Origin: Oxyruncus cristatus
Lineage: Eukaryota > Chordata > Aves > Passeriformes > Cotingidae
Length of the DNA stretch: 64,000 bases
NCBI GenBank assembly: GCA_013399855.1
Contig: VXAY01005257.1
Coordinates: forward strand, 279,456-343,455
Reading direction: 5' to 3'
Of the stretch, positions 59,663-64,000 are shown one piece after another. A program made the position numbers and the translations under genes. The notes under the pieces were generated by a model that had not been told where the DNA came from, did no database searches, and worked only from the letters and a program-made list of their open reading frames with translations. How positions within the stretch are numbered: the stretch's first letter is position 1; every line of letters begins with the position of its first letter.

Positions 59663-62600
59663 ATCTGAGTAGGAAGGGAATAAAGATCCGTGGCTGTCCC
59701 TCTTTGCTGTCCTGCAGCAAAATTAAGGTGTCCATTACCCAAGATCTGATTTCATACTTGATTTACTGCACAACAGTGCATGCTGGCAGAACTGCGAGTT
59801 CCTGAATGCTGTTTGAAAGATAAAATTAGGCAGGTTTCAATACCCCACCATGAAACAAATGATGGCAAGTTTCATCCTTTTTTCTATAACTCAGAAAACA
59901 AAAATGTTCAATGGGAAAGTGCCTACATCTCACCACGGATCCTTCTCCATTCTTGCCACTTAGTCTCCTTCATATCTTAATACTCTTTTATGATATAATA
60001 CATCCTGGATGACAGTTGCTTAGTTACAAAAACCCTCAGATCAACAGCTACAGTATTAAAATATTGCCAAAGGTCAAATCCCACTGTATGATCATTCAGC
60101 GTCTTAAAGACATGACTTTTATTATTTTTCTTAGTGTCTGAAATAAATAATAAAAAACATTTTAATATAACAAGCTGTGTTCTGTTGAAGCAACTGTACA
60201 GCCAGGGACAATACATGCCATTATATCATTACAATTATAGACAAACTGTTATTATTATCTTTGACTACAGCAAGTTTATACCTCAGCTCTTCCTTTACCC
60301 CCAAAAAAAAGAAAAAAAAATCATTTCTGGAGGAAAATAGAATTATGAAACATTTGCCTAGAAGTAAAATTGTAAAGAAAAGATCAGTAAAAGAAGGTTA
60401 AGTATTTCCAGACTTTATATTGCATGAAACCAGCATCTTTCACAATGGCAGTGGCTCCTAAAGAAAGAATTACATTGTATCCCACAGACATTACTGATTT
60501 CTCAGAGAACAAACTGTATCATCTCTGTTTTAACAGAAGAAAAGCATGGGCATTTATATAGCCTATGCAAGCTTTGCATCATACAGAAGGTGGTACATCC
60601 CCAAGATATTCAGCCTGGCTGCTTTCCCTATATTCAAATACTTTTCTACTCCCCTCTTCCAGTATCTCTTTTTTACCAATGTGGCACCAGGGTGCCAGAA
60701 TTCCTGCTTCTTCTGCATACTTTACCCCAGCACAACTCTGGCTGTAGCCTGTATGCCCAACTGCTCATTCAGTCCACAGAGTCTACTTGTTTGTAAGCAT
60801 GGGGAAGCATTTAATGAAATTAATCGCTTGGTGTACCTTCTGACAATGGATCTAAGGAGGGTTCTGTAGCTAAGGTTTCCTTAACACCCTTTTCTGTCTT
60901 ACACTTTTCCTACCACCCAAATGGAGATAGCCACTGCAGAAGTCGGGGATAGGCAGCTGACTTCTCTTGAGGCAGTGGAGATGCGTTTTCCCTAGATTGC
61001 ATTTGAAAGCCCTCTAAGGCTTTAGAGGATGCTGAGAATTGCTAAAGGAATGATATAGAATGTTCAAACATATAGCAAGCATGTTAGTTAGTCCAGAACT
61101 GTCCAGTTCTCTGCTTAAAATTTGACAAGGATGTGTCTATAGATCTACTTACTCATATAGTCCTGAAGGCAATGGTTTGCAGCTTGCAGGTGCTAACACA
61201 ACACAGAGACATGGAGGTTGCCGTACCTACTGAGTTTGTATTTGTTTGAGTTTGCATTAAATATCATTGTATTACAGAAAATTATTACCAGTTTGAAAAC
61301 CACCTTGTGAATACATCTGGAAAAGCTTGTTTGCGTAAATCTCTGTGTTTATTTTGTATCTTATAAATGAAGAGCAGAAGGATCAGTCCATCAAGGAACC
61401 ATTCCATTCACAACGAGGTAAAAGCAGGTACACAGGCCCAGGCCCAACATCACCAAAAGCATTTTCCCTAGGGGCAGCAACTGTTAGCATCTCTTAGCTG
61501 CTGAGTTTCCTTAGTGATCTGAGTAATGCAGAAAGATCAAAGAAAACCCAACTGACTTAATGAGACATTTGCAATTTCACTACAGCAGCCATAGAGACTG
61601 AAGCATGAAATCTTTTAGACAAGTAGATGTTAGTGACAGCTTACTGCAGTGGGGTTGAGGGAATGAACATTTCCTGTTCATGATGGAAAACACTTGCTCC
61701 TTTCTGTACACTCAGGGTCACACTGTGCTCAGAATGTGATGACAGAATCACATAAAATTTATTTACAAGTAGTCACACAGCATATACTGTAACTGCAAGC
61801 GTTTCAGTGCCTAACATGACAAAACTCACAAGCAGACCAAATAGAGGGAAAGACTGTGAGACACTCCCACCCACCACAAGAAAACACCAAGACAACTATC
61901 CCAAACAAACACCCAAAACCCAAGACACTGATAATGTGGTGGTTACAGAGCTGGTGATCACCATGACAATCTCCTTTCCGGACAAAATCCCACAGGCTAC
62001 TAGTAGGTATGTAGATAAATGCTTCAACAAAGTTACTAAAAATCCTCTGCTCCTGTATTTTGTGGCAATTTAATACTATTCCAGGTTCATGACCAAAGCC
62101 ATCAGACACAATGACCCAGCCCTTCCTATGGGAACTCTGTATTAAAATTCTCATGCAGACAGATGCTCCGATGATGAAATGCCACTACACATACACAGTC
62201 AACTTGGGATTTTACTGTTTAGGCCTGTTGACATGGTAGATAGATTCTTCAAATGAAACCAAGCTCTCTCTGTGCTGTTCTGTGTGCAAACACAGAGACT
62301 GCTTCTTGTGTGGAAAGACTGGAAAAGTAATTAAGGATAGTCTGAGGAAGAATAGAAATACTAAGGATTTATCTGGATTGACCAGAGTGCTTTTGAATTC
62401 TGTACTAATATACTACAATGCCGTTTTGTGCCTTCTGGGGTCAAGGGGGAAAAAGAAAGAGAGACAAAAAAGACAACAACCTCCAAAGGCAAGCATGGTG
62501 CAGTCAAGGAATTATGTTGTACCACACACATTAGTGAGGGACAGAGCTTGTTGAGTCCTGAAATCCAAACCAGTTCATTGGAGCCTGCTTCTCTCCTGCA

Positions 62601-63041
62601 GCCCATCACAGAGACAGACATCAAGGTTACAATCAGGAACGATGTACAGAAAATTAGGAAAATACATCTGGCACAGTCACCATTTCTGTTGCTTTGCTTT
62701 TTCACATAAAATAGTTTGAGAATGGCATCAGTCAGTACCAAATGTGGATCAAAATATGATCAATTCCCACTCTTCCTGCCACACAGAAACTCAAAAATTC
62801 AGCTGACCGAGATGTGGCACCATCAGTAACTGGCTCAAAAAATCCCACTTCTTGCAACTTGAGGGATCATTTTTCATACAACATCCACCTATTTCTAGCT
62901 AAGTCTGCTTAGTTCATGACTGTACCGAGAGATGCCTTTTCTCCTGACAGCTTCTGTGGCCTACTTACCACCCCTGCTGTTAATAATGTGGATTGGATGC
63001 TTTGCCCCCACTTCCAAAGGTTCATTCTTACGTGCAGGATA

Positions 63042-63059
63042 TTTTTTTTTTTTTTTTTT
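63042..63059. repeat. T18 homopolymer
   Basis: Eighteen T on the plus strand followed by AAATTGG. Confidence 0.95.
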
Positions 63060-64000
63060 AAATTGGTTTGGTTGCTAAGGAGGAAGCTTTAGCATGGTAG
63101 GCAAGGATTTAGTCATATGTGAGACACAGGGAACATTATCCTTAGAGATTAATTTGGAAATCAAGTGACAATTGGTGGGGTATGTGTTTATTTTCTACTT
63201 TTTGAAAGCTTTAAAAGTACCACAGGTTTTTTGCATTGTCTCAAGGAGATCTATTCTTCTTCTATATTATTAAACCTCAGAAACAACAAAGAGAATATCA
63301 TGCTTGTCTCAAGTGTCAGAGATAAAATTAGTAATTTCACTGCAAATCAGAAAACAAACTAGATTATTTGGAAGAACAGCTCTACACTAATCAAAAGGGT
63401 GTCTCACAACCACCTTTTAGATGTACTAAGGCAGCTGCCTCACTGTGAATTTAATTCAATGAGCACAGGGAACGTAATTTATTTGGCACATACTGTTTGC
63501 TAATCAAAGAGTATTTCTTGGCATCTAAACTGTGTGAGTGACAGAATGTTAAGCCTGAAAACATACTGATAGTCCTCAAAGTTTTTCATCAAATCCAAGA
63601 AACATAGTGTGCACACATTCAAGCAATTCTTCTCATTCAAGTAACGAAGAAGAAATCTGTGTTACCAAGTTTTGTTACACTGAAGTGTGGTCCTAGGGAG
63701 ACCTTATAAGAAATGGCTTTTTCCTCTTATAATTGTGCAGGACAGAAAGCTTCATGACTTTATATGTAGCAATCGACCCACAATATGTACAGAGGAAGAA
63801 GTTCTGCCAAAGATGGACTTCTGAAGCTAATTAGCAAACCTGTTTTAAAAAACTGATAGTGATACTGTATAAGTAAGTGCTACAAAAATCCATCTTTATT
63901 TAAAGTACTGTCTTCTTCCCAGGATACCTTGGGACAACTAATATGTATATTTTTGACCCTTGTACCTTTCCCCATTGGCTGTGAAACCTTGCCCCTATGG

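Larger units (their letters stand above)
41366..64000 (-). other. PLCXD3: Last intron of PLCXD3 (partial)
   Basis: More than 22 kb upstream of the last PLCXD3 exon, with no other exon recognised. In mammals PLCXD3 has three coding exons separated by very long introns, and the large second exon carrying the catalytic X domain is not found here. The interval carries most of the CR1 copies of the window and several homopolymer runs. Apart from the separately listed elements I see no gene. Confidence 0.75.

Noticed and set aside
1..64000. CRISPR array, operon, phage or bacterial defence system
   Set aside because: Spliced exons, intron-rich architecture and CR1 LINEs show this is a bird nuclear genome; no regularly spaced repeat array is present.
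1..64000. Endogenous retrovirus or tRNA gene
   Set aside because: I saw no paired LTRs, no retroviral coding similarity and no convincing tRNA cloverleaf. A profile search would be needed to exclude small solo LTRs.

Overview
This is vertebrate nuclear DNA, and almost certainly avian. It has short exons with GT-AG boundaries, long AT-rich introns and intergenic DNA, and many 5'-truncated CR1 LINE copies with the bird-type 3' end (terminal ATTCTGTGATT-like octamers). I saw no Alu, B1 or L1 sequence. Two protein-coding genes are present in part, both on the minus strand. They lie head to tail, in the same order as complement C6 and PLCXD3 on human 5p13; in birds that segment is on the Z chromosome (known synteny; the chromosome assignment here is inferred).

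Region by region. 1-7,739 holds the first six coding exons of complement component C6. They encode the signal peptide, two thrombospondin type 1 repeats, the LDL-receptor class A repeat and the start of the MACPF pore-forming domain. The exons join without a frameshift into 309 codons, about a third of the protein, and the gene runs off the left edge. A probable untranslated first exon and TATA-type promoter lie at about 8,948-9,130. From there to about 33,920 is some 25 kb of intergenic DNA with no gene and no clear CR1 copy. It contains two simple repeats, several perfect inverted repeats and a few stretches that look like conserved non-coding elements.

The last coding exon of PLCXD3 (PI-PLC X-domain protein 3) is at 41,209-41,365. 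To its left is a probable 3' UTR of about 7.3 kb ending at a polyadenylation signal at 33,948-33,953, with an antisense CR1 insertion inside it. From 41,366 to the right edge is the last intron of PLCXD3. This intron is rich in CR1 (five long fragments plus small or ancient ones). It also holds a perfect four-unit heat-shock-element palindrome and two unrelated tandem repeats of 37 bp period in or next to it.

The two genes are not functionally linked. C6 is a secreted, liver-expressed component of the membrane attack complex; PLCXD3 is an intracellular phospholipase-C-like protein expressed mainly in brain. I found no prokaryotic-type system, CRISPR array, RNA gene or intact mobile element. 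The observations most worth following are the C6 start-codon arrangement, the PLCXD3 3' UTR structure and the intronic heat-shock palindrome.
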